Source: Corydoras sp. C115
Taxonomy: Eukaryota; Chordata; Actinopteri; Siluriformes; Callichthyidae
Length of the DNA stretch: 64,000 bases
Assembly: GCA_019802505.1 (NCBI GenBank)
Contig: JAFMOC010000037.1
Coordinates: forward strand, 4,277,501-4,341,500
Direction: 5' to 3'
Position 1 is the stretch's first letter. Each line of letters begins with the position of its first letter. Positions 37,901 through 44,327 of this stretch are shown piece by piece. Below the pieces are notes generated by a model, which saw nothing but the letters and a program-made list of their open reading frames with translations, was not told where the DNA came from and ran no database searches. The position numbers and the translations under genes are program-made.

Positions 37901-40900
37901 ATCTGCCCAGCGCCCGAGACGTTCTCCCCTGGATGGGCATGGGGAACCCCACCGCGACCCTAATAGAGGATAAAGCGGGAGATAATGAATGAATGAATGA
38001 AAATTAAAACATTTAAAAATGACAGTTTCGGCGGCACGGTGGCTTAGTGGTTAGCATGTTCTCCTCTCAGCGCTAGGGATTCCCGGTTCGAAACCCCATC
38101 TGGATGGAGTTTCCATGTTCTCCCCGTGTCCGCATGGGTTTCCTCCGGGTTCTCCGGTTTCCTCCCACAGTCCAAAAACATGGATCAAGTCAATTGAATT
38201 CTCAAAATTGCCCCATATAGAGTGTGTCTGTGTGAGTGAGTGTGTGCCCAGCGATAGATTGGCACCCTGTCCTGAGTGTATCTGCCCAGCGCCTGAAACG
38301 TTCTCCCTTGGATGGGCATGGGGAACCCCACCGCGACCCTAATAGAGGATAAAGCGGAAGATACTGGATAGATGGAAATGGACAGTTACAGAATTAGTGT
38401 CGCGCAGGTCTTCACTGAATTAATGGTCATCGTGAAAGTTTTTTTACATTTTGCGTCTGTGTTTTATTTCAGTTGAACGTTTTGGCATAAAATTCACTCC
38501 ATAATATAACTCCATAGCTGTTTTCAAGTACAGGTGCTTTAGGGGTGTGTCAGTTTCCCTAAGTCACAGGTTCTGATGAAAAAAAATGGAAACCAGGAAA
38601 CAGATGTGTCACAGGTGCCTGGGGCACCTGTCCCTCGTTTGGGTTCTTAATTGTCTCAACTGGGTGATTGGTTTGTTTCTGTGCACATGATTAGTTGGGT
38701 TGTTATTTAGTTTCCGTTGTCCCTCAAGTCGGAGCACGTCTTTGTTTTGTGGTTATCATACCCAATGTTACTTTGTTCGTTGTTCCCCCTTTTTGTTGGT
38801 GTTCCGTCACCAGTTTTTAATAAATTCGGTTTGGTTTTTATCCCGGTGTTTCTGGATTTTTCTCCTTCCGCGTTCTGCCACGGTGCGTCGCTGCGCAATA
38901 GCTCCGTGCAGGTCGCACTCGTGGGAGTGTGTTCCCTCCGTTTGGGCCGGCGTACGCAGTATTCCCCGCGTAGCCGGTGCCCGGGAAGCGCTCACTATGC
39001 GCGAGCGGCGTACGCGATTGCTCCGCGTAGCTGTTCACATCTGGGGAACGAGCTTTGTGACAAGATGGTTCTAGATTATATTCGAAAGTATAATGTCTGA
39101 AGAAAAATGTATTTCTGGAAGAATTAGTCATCATTACAAGAATGAAGCAGCACAACAGATTGATGCAAATCACACAACTTCACCAATCCCTTTTAAAACC
39201 AACACATGATCTGACATGCTGAAACGCCATGCTCCTGGTAGATTTTAACCCAGCACTAAACTAAAGTAGAACAGCAAATGAAACATGGACCAAGCTATCA
39301 GCACCTTCTCAAACATCCATCTCTAGAGCCCATTATAGAATGTACATGCTGAAAGGAGGGGAACAGTACACCTTGAACCATCTTGGTCCATAACACCCAG
39401 GGACACATCTAAATTAACCATTCAACTTATAGCAATGTTTTGGTCTGTAGGGGAACCGTTTCAGGCACTGGGCAGATAGTCCCAGCACAGGGTGCCAATC
39501 CATCGTTGGGCACACATACACACACTCACTCACTAACCCTCTCTCTCTCACACACACACACACACACATACTATATAGGGGCAATTTAGAGTAGCCAATT
39601 TAGCCAACAAAGTAGACTTTGAGAGGAACGGGAGAACCCAGAGGAAACCCATGTAGACAAGAAAACAAATCGGGATTCGAATCTGGATCCCTAGCGCTGA
39701 GAGGTGAATATGCTAAACACTAAACCACCGTATCACCCCAAGTTAGTGTAAATACATGAACTAGCACACGACAACTGAAGGGCTTCAAGGCACCTTTAAA
39801 TCGGTGGCAAACAGCAAGCATTCCTCTAAAGATGTGACAAAATAACTTGGGAGCAACATAGTATATGTACTGGAGTGATTCAGCGCCTCCCATGAAGCCC
39901 ATAAAAAGGTTTGTTGCCTCAACTGGAACAGTGTGTCCAAGCGAAAAGGCCAAGGAACACGTCTATGTATCAAGTCAATTAAAAAATGTGTCAATTCTAG
40001 AAACCTATTGTGAGAACCTTGGGCGGCACGGTGACGTAGTGCTTAGCACGTCTGCAGTTGATCAGTTATGCAACTTTACCATGTTCTCCCCATGTCAGCA
40101 TAGGGTTTTTTTTTGAGGTTCTCTGGTTTTTGTCCACACTCCAAAAACAAGACCTGTTTCATGGCCCCTATATAGTGTGTGAAAATGAGTGTGTGCCCAA
40201 CGATAGATTGGCACCCTGTCCCTGTACAATATGGATATTAAACCAATACATCATGATTCCTAACATTAAAAACGTGAGACTATTAAATCATACCCATTAT
40301 AAGGTATGATTTAAATGGCGCAGTGCAACCAAAGTTTGGCCACAGGACTGGTTTGAGTCGGATCTTAGAACCTGGGCCTATACTGGTCACTGTTTTGGCA
40401 CGAAACCCTCCTACGCTATAGCTGGCTTTTTGTTTTCTCTTCTAATAAGCTGCTATCGCTTCCGTACAAATATGCACAGCCAAATGCTAACACACTATGT
40501 AAACATTGAGGGCACGGATGCAGAATGAGCTGCCAACACTGTCCAGGTTTACACACGATCAGGTCAAGGGAAGGCCAAGCACCAAAAAATAGAGAGCTGC
40601 AGTCCTCCGACGAGGCTGATGTCAGTTTTAGAAGCTTCAACCCCACAGAAGGAAATGTTACCATTTAAACAGAGTAAACAGTCGTTTAAAAAGCTTTCAC
40701 AGAAAGCCCATAAAGCATTTTACACCTTTTTAGAATGAAACCTAATTATTAAAAAGACATTGAAAAATATTACAGGCCATGTTTTTTCTTTTTTTAATAA
40801 AGGTGACTTTTTTTCTATTCTCATTACACATAAAACTCAAATGTTTCGGGTATAGTTTAAAAGAATTGAGAAAATAACTGTAGATATTGATTTATACAGT

Positions 40901-43900
40901 ATTAGTACAGATTAGGGATGAGACAATTAATCGTTTATGCAGTTAATCATGATTAAAAATCCATCCATTATCTCCCGCTTTATCCTCTATTTGGGTCGTG
41001 GTGGGGTTCCCCATGCCCATCCAGGGGAGACATCACGGGCGCTGGGCAGATAGACCCAGGACAGGGCGCCAATCTAACACTAGGCACACACTCACTCACA
41101 CAGACACACTCTATATGGGGCAATTTGGCGAATTCAATTGACTTGATCCATGTTTTTGGACTGTGGGAGGAAACCGGAGAACCCGGAGGAAACCCACGCA
41201 GACACGGGGAGAACATGGAAGCTCCACCCAGATGGGGATTCGAACCGGGAATCCCTAGCGCTGAGAGGCGAACGTGCTAACCACTAAGCCACCGTGCCGC
41301 AATGATTAAAAATGTTACATTTATTTAATTGTATGAGCACCATCGTCATGAAACCATTGTTTCTGTGATTTCTGGCACTTTTTTGGCAAAGTAAATTACT
41401 ACATAATAATTGTAATAATACTATTATCGTAACAATAATCATAGCATCAAAATCTATCATCCCATGCCGAGCACAGATAAAAATGAATAAATGATTGTAT
41501 AATAAAAGTTTATAATGACCTCATTAACCCCAAGCTGGTAAACTACTAAGTTGAGCAGAAGCTGGAAAATATAGACAATACTAAATAAAATGAAGAAAAA
41601 CATCCATCCAAATATCATCTTCCACTTTATCCTTTATTAGGGTCGCGGGGGGTCCCCATGCCCATCCAGGGGAGAACGTTTCGGGCGCTGGGCAGATACA
41701 CCCAGGACAGGGCGCCAATCCATCACTAGGCACACACTCACACACAGACACTCTATATGGGGGAATTTGGAGAACTCAATTGACTTAATCCATGTTTTTG
41801 GACAGTGGGAGGAAACCGGAGAACCCGGAGGAAACCCACCTGGACACGGGAAGAACATGGAAACTCCACCCAGATTGGAATTCGAACCGGGAATCCCTAG
41901 CGCTGAGAGGAGAACATGCTAACCACTAAGCCACCGTGCCGCCCCCTGAAGAAAAACCTATTCAACCAATTCACCCACATAATCCAAGACCAATTTTATG
42001 ATACCTTCAGGAAATATACAGTAAATGTGTCAACTTTTAGCTACCCAGAGCCTTTTTAGCTACCTCCTGAACTCTTTTCTGTTCTCACATTGATGAAAGC
42101 TGTGAAAATAATTGTTTAGGTAAAGCAACAGTTGAAAAAATAAACCTTATACATGGTCATACCTCTGAGTTGATCAGCAAAACTCTGGCCTACGCGTTCT
42201 TTCACTCTGCCATCCTCGCTCTCGTAGCGGTCATCCAGAAAGCTGGCTGTAGCCTCAGAGAGATGGACCTTTCCAGCCACGCCAAGTTGCTCCATTAAGT
42301 TGGCCAGATTAACATCATTGGACCAAACATCGAATTTAAATCGCTTCATTCCCAGGATGCCACAGAGCACGGTTCCCGTGTGCACACCCACTCGCATGTC
42401 CACCGTCTCGGAATTCTCCTGGCAGAACTGTTCTATGGCCTGGATCATTCCCAATCCCATCTCAACGCAGCAGTAGGCGTGATCCGGGTGCGGTTCGGGG
42501 CAGCCGGCAACGCAGTAGTAGCAGTCGCCAAGAGTGCTGATCTTCTCGCAGCAGGTCAGTTCGCAGAGTCGGTCGAAACGCCCGAACAGGTCGTTCAACA
42601 AGCCCACCAGAGCGGGCGCAGACTTGTTGGCGCTCATTTTGGTGAAGCCTACGATGTCGGCAAAAAGGATGCTGACGGGATCCATGCGCTTCATGTTGAA
42701 GGGCCGGAAAATCATCTGGCAACGCGGGATGGACGTCTTCTTTCGCTTGTTGTTCTTTGGGCTGGAGGAGGAAGCGCCGACAGCGGACACGGAGGTCGAG
42801 CAAGTGTCTGCGCTGTAGCGTTTCCCAGAGCTCTCGCTTTCCTCGTCGCTATGCTTCAGCAGCGCATCTGCCACTGAGCTGGGCATGACCGAGTGGATCA
42901 TGCGTTCTTTGAGTGCTTTTTCCACCTCCAGTTCCTTCCCGTGCATGATGGCCTGGCCCACTTTCAAAAACGTGCTGCGAGAACGTACCTCCGACATGAT
43001 GAACAGGTGGATTCCAATTGCATGCGCGCACAAGTGCAGGAGGGCTTTCCCGGGCACCAGCCAGGGCAGAGTCGCTTCACGGGTTGAGTCCAACAATCCA
43101 ACATCCTCATTGTTCACTTGGAGCCACCCCAGGGTCTCGAAAAGCACCGAATACAACAGTCCCAGCAGTACTGCAGCATACAGGCGAAGGTGAAGCATGC
43201 TGTAGAGCAACAGTAGGACCTCCATCCCCAGAGAAAACGTCCCAACTGGAGAGATACATGCACCGGTAGGTGGCGGCTGGGTCAGATTTGCGTCTGCCTG
43301 GCGGTCAAAGTTTGCCAAGTAGACTGACTGGGTCTGTGGTGCAAGCGTGATGCAAAATGTGATCAGAATAAGCAGCAACGATGCCTGGTTGTAGAGCCGA
43401 GCATAAGGGCGCGAGAACGTGAACAGGATCAGCAGGAGGCACAGGATGATAAAACTCACAGTCGGAAACAGAAAGTTGGCAGGGGCGCACCTTGTGTGGT
43501 TGATACCAAAGTACACCCCCCATAGGGAGGCAGTAACTGCCGAGTAGAGCAGCACATAGCGGAAGTGCCTCTGGGTCTGAGGGAAGCAGCGCTCCCGGCA
43601 TGCCTCCTCGAGCGTAGCCGAGTCAAACTTGGGATCCCAGCATTGCGCCGCCGACCTCTCGAACAGCTGCGGCACCCTCCTATGAACACGCAGGCCGCTC
43701 ACCACCGTCCTGCGGATCCCGGACTCGGCCGAGCTGCAGCTGGAGGAGATGCTGTACTTGCACGGCTGGGAGCTTTCCCCCCAGCTCGATGACTCTTTCT
43801 CAATGGACACCCGCTTCGGATCGCTGATTCGGACGACAGCACCACCTCCTGCACCGTCGCAGGTCACCGCCGTGCTCTTGGGCACCCGCTGAGGGTGCCG

Positions 43901-43912
43901 AGGGGACGCCAT
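11876..43912 (-). CDS. adcy9: Adenylate cyclase type 9, complete coding region (9 coding exons)
   Basis: Joined exons are 42163-43912, 22545-22699, 20834-20950, 18645-18886, 18383-18485, 16209-16417, 15887-16046, 15603-15751 and 11876-13175 on the minus strand. They total 4185 nt, or 1394 residues plus stop, against 1353 in human ADCY9. All junctions are GT/AG and stay in phase. The enzyme converts ATP to cAMP at the plasma membrane. It has two six-helix membrane sets and two cyclase domains: C1a about residues 410-583, C2a about 1030-1250. The C1a metal-binding Asp residues are D419 (FADIVGF) and D463 (LGDCYY). C2a has WGDTVNIASRM with the catalytic Asn and Arg (about N1198, R1202), and VKGKG. 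Tyr1088 (ECYRVLNEL) and Ala1118 (TIGATYMAA) match the substitutions known to make ADCY9 forskolin-insensitive. The C-terminal tail after YLYPK differs from mammals. Confidence 0.96.
13615..13966 (-). repeat. SINE-A copy in adcy9 intron, clean target-site duplication
   Basis: Full-length minus-orientation copy flanked by TGATTAAAAACA at 13603-13614 and 13967-13978, a perfect 12-base target-site duplication. Confidence 0.93.
13980..14593. other. adcy9 intron 8, no feature seen
   Basis: AT-rich single-copy intron sequence. No exon or transposon is recognised. Confidence 0.5.
14607..15226 (+). repeat. Rearranged compound SINE-A inside one target-site duplication
   Basis: The outer flanks GTTGATGAACCG (14595-14606 and 15227-15238) match perfectly, and the ends are a normal head and (AATG)n tail. 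The interior, however, contains the body up to CCCAGCGATGGATTGGG, then about 100 bases of scrambled element pieces. The central domain then starts again at about 14940. The element is about 270 bases longer than normal. Confidence 0.88.
15603..15751 (-). CDS. adcy9: adcy9 coding exon 8
   Basis: Acceptor GTGTAG|GTT, donor TTCAG|GTAAGA, 149 nt. Encodes VIMFLCSAVIISIIQYCNFC, then QLSFWMRSVLATATGVSLLA. Human YCNFCQLSSWMRSSLATVVG is closely similar. It contains transmembrane helices of the second set. Confidence 0.93.
15887..16046 (-). CDS. adcy9: adcy9 coding exon 7
   Basis: Acceptor CCCTACAG|C, donor ATCGAG|GTAAGT, 160 nt. Encodes MTFYLHNVLKCTQSLLKLVS, then AWIPRHVIGAVLVSLPAISV and FSHVACSLHLPIE. 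Human has GWLPRHFLGAILVSLPALAVYSH at the same place. Confidence 0.93.
16209..16417 (-). CDS. adcy9: adcy9 coding exon 6 (second membrane set begins)
   Basis: Acceptor GTGTCAG|GTG, donor CCGTGCA|GTGAGT, 209 nt. Encodes VMSNDPVKTFASPVFSSLLD followed by hydrophobic helices to LLEFMSLLLSV. Human has SPVKTFASPTFSSLLD. Confidence 0.94.
16497..16543. repeat. (AAT)n and (AT)n microsatellite
   Basis: AAT trinucleotide run passing into AT, joined to the tail of the SINE-A that follows. Confidence 0.92.
16544..16860 (-). repeat. SINE-A copy interrupted by an AT tract
   Basis: Minus orientation with (CATT)n tail. It ends at GCGAACGTGCT inside the head and continues straight into a 250-base AT-rich tract. 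Confidence 0.85.
16861..17140. repeat. AT/AC-rich satellite tract with a SINE tail fragment
   Basis: Long AT runs with short TACACATACACAC islands. At 17109-17137 the tract ends in GGTTAAAGCGAAAGATAATG and AATGAATG, which is the sense-orientation tail of SINE-A. The AT tract therefore separates two SINE ends of opposite orientation. Confidence 0.88.
17141..17738. other. adcy9 intron 5, no feature seen
   Basis: AT-rich intron sequence with poly(A)/poly(T) runs. No exon is recognised. Confidence 0.45.
17753..18118 (-). repeat. SINE-A copy with an unusual number of small insertions
   Basis: Flanked by a perfect CTGTTACACATCTA duplication (17739-17752 and 18119-18132), so the insertion looks recent. 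Yet the right half has many small insertions relative to the family (for example AGACCCACCGTGCACACCC for AGCCACCGTGCCGCC). This could be a poorly polished stretch. Confidence 0.85.
18383..18485 (-). CDS. adcy9: adcy9 coding exon 5
   Basis: Acceptor TCTCATAG|T and donor CAAGAG|GTACAA, 103 nt. It completes a Ser codon, then LMKDYFFKPPINKLSLNFLE and SAYRKNYQQE. Human has LMKDYFFKPPINQFSLNFLD and SYRTSYQEE. This is the cytosolic lead into the second membrane set. Confidence 0.94.
18521..18558. repeat. (TTAA)n microsatellite
   Basis: Tetranucleotide AATT repeat in adcy9 intron 4. Confidence 0.92.
18645..18886 (-). CDS. adcy9: adcy9 coding exon 4 (C1b)
   Basis: Acceptor TAATCAG|ATC and donor GGACAG|GTGAGG, 242 nt. 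Encodes IPKTVNGLLTPQCEE, then SQVSFCEILQKER, a Gly/Ser/Thr-rich variable linker, and PLRSKDFREKSDVHFVEVIK. Human has KTQNGLLSPPQEE, SQTSLCEILQEKG and PLRFKNIREKTDAHFVDVIK. Confidence 0.94.
19032..19442 (+). mobile_element. hAT-like non-autonomous DNA transposon (MITE), copy 1
   Basis: 411-bp element with ends TAGGGGTGAGCTGCAATATT and GTTGTATACAGCCCTA. The terminal TAGGG.TG and CA.CCCTA form and the 8-base flanks TTTCACAC (19024-19031) and TTTCACAT (19443-19450) are typical of hAT elements. Inside are repeated GATTCGACTAT/ATAGTCGAAT words. It has no transposase frame. A second, inverted copy is at 32033-32440. Confidence 0.88.
19661..20345. repeat. Foldback (palindromic) repeat, copy 1, split by a SINE-B
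   Basis: The left arm (AAGATGGACTTTGTAGTTCT; CTGTTCTCTGATGGTCAGGA) and right arm (GGTTCTGTCCAATAGAGAAC; GAAGTCCATCGAT) are inverted versions of each other. SINE-B at 19951-20138 has inserted near the centre. It is related to the element at 22945-23420. Confidence 0.7.
19951..20138 (+). repeat. SINE-B, best-preserved copy
   Basis: tRNA-like head GGGTTAGCTCAGTGGTTGGG (A box) and GCGGGTTCAAATCCCAGG (B box), body CCTTGAGCAAGACCCTTAAC, then the 3' tail GTAAGTCGCTTTGGATAAAA, which is shared with fish L2-clade LINEs. The shared tail implies mobilisation by an L2-type reverse transcriptase; that is established for such SINE/LINE pairs, inferred here. Confidence 0.87.
20550..20759 (-). repeat. SINE-B copy in adcy9 intron 3
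   Basis: Minus orientation with (CATTTA)n tail at the left and A-box complement CTGAGCTACC at the right. It ends about 75 bases before exon 3. Confidence 0.85.
20834..20950 (-). CDS. adcy9: adcy9 coding exon 3 (C1b, Cys-rich motif)
   Basis: Acceptor CGTTTAG|CC, donor TTTCT|GTAAGT, 117 nt, phase 0 at both ends. It encodes PLCGSCSGDAS, then NQNGCQDEYRTNSSTK. Human has CPSCGI and QNGCQDEHKNSTK at the same point, so the call is firm although no open frame longer than the exon marks it. Confidence 0.9.
21027..21281 (-). repeat. SINE-A copy, head-truncated
   Basis: Minus orientation with (CCAT)n tail. An internal deletion joins GGAGAACCCAGAG to AGAACATGG, and the head is missing. Confidence 0.83.
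21282..21868. other. adcy9 intron 2, no feature seen
   Basis: AT-rich single-copy sequence; no exon recognised. Confidence 0.45.
21869..22213 (-). repeat. SINE-A copy in adcy9 intron 2
   Basis: Near full-length minus-orientation copy, with (CCAT)n tail and head CACCGCGCCGCCC. A V-SINE-like scrap (GGGGAGAACATGCAAACTTC) lies just beyond it at about 22325-22345. Confidence 0.85.
22545..22699 (-). CDS. adcy9: adcy9 coding exon 2 (start of C1b)
   Basis: Acceptor ATGCAG|GA and donor ACTAAG|GTGAGA. The split codon gives Gly, then MKTYLIS (human LKTYLIS) and a Ser/Gln-rich stretch ending SDLAHTAIMEHTK, which matches human SDLAQTVKTFDNLK. 155 nt, ending in phase 0. It is separated from exon 1 by a 19.5-kb repeat-filled intron. 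Confidence 0.93.
22945..23420. repeat. Foldback (palindromic) repeat, copy 2
   Basis: Begins CCTGTCAAAAGTTTGGACAC. The left arm has GGACTTTGTAGTTTTACAAT and GTTCTCTATTGGTCAGGACC. The right arm has their inverses (GTTCTGACCATTAGAGAACA; TAGAACTACAAAGTCCATC) and ends near GTGTGTTTAAACT. No coding capacity; probably a MITE-like palindromic element. A further scrap lies at about 24088-24120. Confidence 0.72.
23570..23901 (+). repeat. SINE-A copy, 5'-truncated, with target-site duplication
   Basis: Starts inside the head at GTGGTTAGTACGTTCGCC and ends in (ATGG)n. GATTTACAAAAT flanks it at 23558-23569 and 23902-23913, so truncation of the head happened at insertion. Confidence 0.9.
23914..24860. 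other. adcy9 intron 1, no feature seen
   Basis: Single-copy sequence, AT-rich to about 24500. A moderately GC-rich part follows, without recognisable exon. Confidence 0.45.
24861..25331 (-). repeat. Left arm of ~470-bp inverted duplication (unique DNA + SINE-A)
   Basis: About 146 bases of non-SINE DNA (24861-25006; CACAGCGTTCTAGCATTCAT) are followed by a minus-orientation SINE-A (25007-25331, tail-truncated). The whole block recurs in inverse orientation at 26640-27113. Confidence 0.87.
25332..26620. other. adcy9 intron 1, spacer of the inverted duplication
   Basis: Contains (CA)n at 25531-25556 and 26062-26081 and (GT)n at 25877-25904. No exon seen. The two longer runs are opposite in strand. 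Confidence 0.5.
26633..27447 (+). repeat. Chimeric SINE-A with captured flanking DNA inside one target-site duplication
   Basis: Outer flanks ATAGTAAAGCCA (26621-26632 and 27448-27459) are a perfect 12-base duplication. From the left, a complete SINE-A (to about 26965) is followed by the inverse of 24861-25006. About 30 bases matching 23885-23915 (GGATGGATTTACAAAATATG) come next. SINE sequence then resumes inside the head (TCGAATCCCAATCTGGG) and runs to a second tail. Confidence 0.87.
27460..28456. other. adcy9 intron 1, no gene seen
   Basis: AT-rich intron sequence with an (AT)n/(AAAT)n/(A)n tract at about 27731-27779. It also carries the first copy of a 115-bp direct repeat. Confidence 0.45.
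27779..27896. repeat. First copy of ~115-bp direct repeat
   Basis: CAGTGTGACGCGTTTAGTAA to CTTAACCTTACAAAAG recurs at 28977-29093 with one small change (GACGCGTTT versus GACCGTTT). The left flank here is an A-rich tract. Confidence 0.93.
28469..28797 (-). repeat. SINE-A copy with perfect target-site duplication
   Basis: GCATTGTAATCA at 28457-28468 and 28798-28809. An internal deletion removes GCGCCAATCCATCGCTGGG. Confidence 0.92.
28868..28976 (+). repeat. Possible degraded SINE-B
   Basis: GGTGACCTGAAGGTCCTACC and GTGCTCTTGGGCAAAGCAT resemble a decayed tRNA-like head and SINE-B body. Weak. Confidence 0.35.
28977..29093. repeat. Second copy of ~115-bp direct repeat
   Basis: Nearly identical to 27779-27896, 1.2 kb away in the same orientation. 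Neither copy has recognisable terminal repeats. Confidence 0.93.
29441..29651 (-). repeat. SINE-B copy with target-site duplication
   Basis: Minus orientation; CCGGCCTCAT (29431-29440) and CCGACCTCAT (29652-29661) flank it. The (TTTACA)n tail and TTTAGCAAACGCTTTTATCC are at the left. Confidence 0.87.
29662..30590. other. adcy9 intron 1, no feature seen
   Basis: Single-copy AT-rich sequence with an ATTT run near 30505-30525. Confidence 0.45.
30593..30798 (-). repeat. Old SINE-A fragment
   Basis: GAACGTTTCAAGCGCTGGGT to the head remnant ACCAAGCCACACTGTTCCC, strongly diverged. Confidence 0.68.
31440..31985 (+). mobile_element. 5'-truncated L2-type LINE 3' end
   Basis: In pieces it encodes the end of an L2-like reverse transcriptase ORF (LHWLP-like words, then WNVLPNSVRKAESLNSFKKLLK at about 31727-31800). 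The 3' tail GTAAGTCGCTTTGGATAAAA and CTAAATGTAAATGTA follow. The frame is broken by a G-rich insertion at 31829-31848. Only about the last 0.5 kb of the element remains. Confidence 0.78.
32033..32440 (-). mobile_element. hAT-like MITE, copy 2 (inverse of copy 1)
   Basis: 408 bp, ends TAGGGCTGTATTC and GCAGCTCACCCCTA. Flanks GTATATAT (32025-32032) and GGATATAT (32441-32448) match in 7 of 8 bases. It has the same internal CATAGTCGAATCTGATTCGT structure as copy 1 but is in the opposite orientation, 12.6 kb away. Confidence 0.88.
32490..32790 (+). mobile_element. Second L2-type LINE tail, degraded
   Basis: GGAATGATCTTCCCAACTCT (WNDLPNS in L2 ORF2), then TTTGTAAGTCTCTTTGGATA. More diverged than the fragment at 31440. 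Confidence 0.65.
33204..33559 (-). repeat. SINE-A copy with perfect target-site duplication
   Basis: GCCAGAAGTACC at 33192-33203 and 33560-33571. Full-length; it sits directly left of the 91-bp minisatellite. Confidence 0.93.
33581..34744 (+). repeat. Minisatellite: 13 copies of a 91-bp unit derived from a tRNA-like SINE head
   Basis: The unit runs from TAAAAACGTTTGAAAACTAA through CATAACTCAGCGTTTGGAG and GGAAGGTTGTGGGTTCAAAC to CCAGGTCCACCAAAA. The last part matches the SINE-B head (GAAGGTTGCGGGTTCAAATC, CCAGGTCCACTG). Copies start at 33581, 33672, 33763 and so on; the tenth (about 34396-34466) is shortened. Copies 3, 7 and 11 share two variants (CAGTGTTTGG and GTTTGCTAAC), which gives a four-unit higher-order period. 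The B-box-like GGTTCAAACCC differs from consensus at two bases. Confidence 0.95.
34745..34860 (+). repeat. SINE-B body remnant after the minisatellite
   Basis: GTTCTGTGAACAAGAGCTTT and CCTTTTCTGCTCTG parallel the SINE-B body (TCCTTGAGCAAGACCCTTAA, CCTCATTGCTCC). The array thus looks like an expansion of the head of one SINE-B-related copy. Confidence 0.5.
34861..35344. other. adcy9 intron 1, no feature seen
   Basis: Single-copy sequence; no exon or repeat recognised. Confidence 0.45.
35345..35500 (+). repeat. Old SINE-A 3' fragment
   Basis: CATGGATGCAAGGTGAATTG to GGGCATGAAGAACCCATTC; the head and central domain are lost. Confidence 0.65.
35709..36056 (-). repeat. SINE-A copy
   Basis: Full-length minus-orientation copy, AGGAGAACGTGC head variant, (CATT)n tail. 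Confidence 0.88.
36057..36830. other. adcy9 intron 1, no feature seen
   Basis: AT-rich single-copy sequence; nothing recognised. Confidence 0.45.
36845..37183 (+). repeat. SINE-A copy with perfect 14-base target-site duplication
   Basis: AAAAGGTATAAATG at 36831-36844 and 37184-37197. Full-length, GTTCTCCTCTCAG head variant; one of the best preserved copies in the sense orientation. Confidence 0.94.
37198..37633. other. adcy9 intron 1, no feature seen
   Basis: AT-rich sequence with a short (AT)n run near 37308-37322. Confidence 0.45.
37644..37999 (+). repeat. SINE-A copy with target-site duplication
   Basis: AAAATTAAAA at 37634-37643 and 38000-38009. Full-length, with a small AAAAAAAGTA insertion before GCCCCATATAGAG. 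Confidence 0.92.
38028..38375 (+). repeat. SINE-A copy with target-site duplication
   Basis: AAATGACAGTT (38017-38027) and AAATGGACAGTT (38376-38387) flank it. It lies only 18 bases after the previous copy's duplication. Confidence 0.9.
38607..39062 (+). mobile_element. Solo LTR of an endogenous LTR retrotransposon
   Basis: 456 bp starting TGTCACAGGTG and ending TTTGTGACA (seven-base inverted ends, TG...CA), flanked by a perfect 5-base duplication AGATG at 38602-38606 and 39063-39067. An AATAAA lies at about 38820. The right half is CpG-rich, unlike the surrounding intron. No internal coding region or primer-binding site follows, so it is a solo LTR left by recombination. Family (Gypsy or other) not determined. 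The strand follows the AATAAA. Confidence 0.83.
39068..39434. other. adcy9 intron 1, no feature seen
   Basis: Single-copy sequence; nothing recognised. Confidence 0.45.
39435..39738 (-). repeat. Diverged SINE-A copy with (CT)n/(CA)n expansion
   Basis: GGAACCGTTTCAGGCACTGG to the head ACCACCGTATCACCCC; the ACACTCACTC segment has expanded to CTCTCTCTCACACACACA (39541-39568). Confidence 0.75.
40021..40222 (+). repeat. Diverged SINE-A copy, internally deleted
   Basis: Head GGGCGGCACGGTGACGTAGT, then the central domain with CCACACTCCAAAAACAAGAC, ending ATTGGCACCCTGTCC. It lacks a B box and tail. Confidence 0.72.
40223..40948. other. adcy9 intron 1, no feature seen
   Basis: Single-copy sequence; nothing recognised. 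Confidence 0.45.
40961..41301 (-). repeat. SINE-A copy with perfect target-site duplication
   Basis: ATGATTAAAAAT at 40949-40960 and 41302-41313. The target word resembles that of the copy at 13615 (TGATTAAAAACA), which hints at a preference for such sites. Confidence 0.93.
41602..41946 (-). repeat. SINE-A copy with perfect target-site duplication
   Basis: TGAAGAAAAAC at 41591-41601 and 41947-41957. Full-length, about 215 bases downstream of the exon 1 donor. Confidence 0.93.
42163..43912 (-). CDS. adcy9: adcy9 coding exon 1 (N terminus, first membrane set, C1a)
   Basis: Encodes residues 1-583 plus one base. It starts MASPRHPQ, like human MASPPHQQ. It holds KYSISSSCSS, the cysteine-rich ERCFPQTQRHFRY lead-in, hydrophobic segments between about residues 118 and 305, the RSRSTFLKVGQAIMHGK linker helix, and the whole C1a cyclase domain to GQSFADQLRG. 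The donor is CTCAGAG|GTATGA. A Ser-rich and Lys-rich insert (about 360-395) precedes C1a, longer than in human. No in-frame alternative upstream ATG was noticed. Confidence 0.96.
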
Positions 43913-44090
43913 GGCAACTCCAAATTCTTACATGTCAGGAAATCAAAGGCACTGGCTGAAGGGAAAGGACCAAAAAAGATGTCTCGAGGAAATGAAGCCA
44001 CTTTATACTTGTCCTCTTCGGGGGATTGTAGAAAAAACAAAAAAAGGCGATCTATCCATCTATCCCGTCAGTGTACGAAGCGGGCACGGC

Positions 44091-44098
44091 TGACGTCA
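44091..44098. promoter_or_regulatory. adcy9: Perfect cAMP-response element TGACGTCA
   Basis: Palindromic TGACGTCA, the full CREB/ATF consensus, 179 bases upstream of the adcy9 start codon in a CpG-rich setting. Function is inferred from motif and position. Confidence 0.65.
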
Positions 44099-44327
44099 GC
44101 AGCAACACGGCACTTTTCAAGGGGGCATTTCGAACAGCTCCACATAAACGCTAAATGCCTTCAATAAGAATCCTGATCGAAAGCTTTCTGGAATAGGGAG
44201 CTACTTCTTATCAGTATGGCGTTTGGTGGTATTCTGTGGCTGCTAGAACATTATGGGATTTCCTAAACGTAGCCATGCTGCCAGATATGTGTTGGATAAA
44301 GGCGTGGGTTTGGGGATCTACAGACCT

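Noticed and set aside
38700..39100. Open frames of 124-127 codons in 38700-39100
   Set aside because: They lie inside the solo LTR and match nothing recognisable.
42116..42162. The last 14 codons of the long open frame of adcy9 exon 1
   Set aside because: They lie after the donor CAGAG|GTATGA. Joining at that donor to 22699 continues the conserved KTYLIS segment, so this part is intron.
42380..42877. 165-codon plus-strand frame and other frames within 42116-43912
   Set aside because: Shadows of adcy9 exon 1 in other frames.
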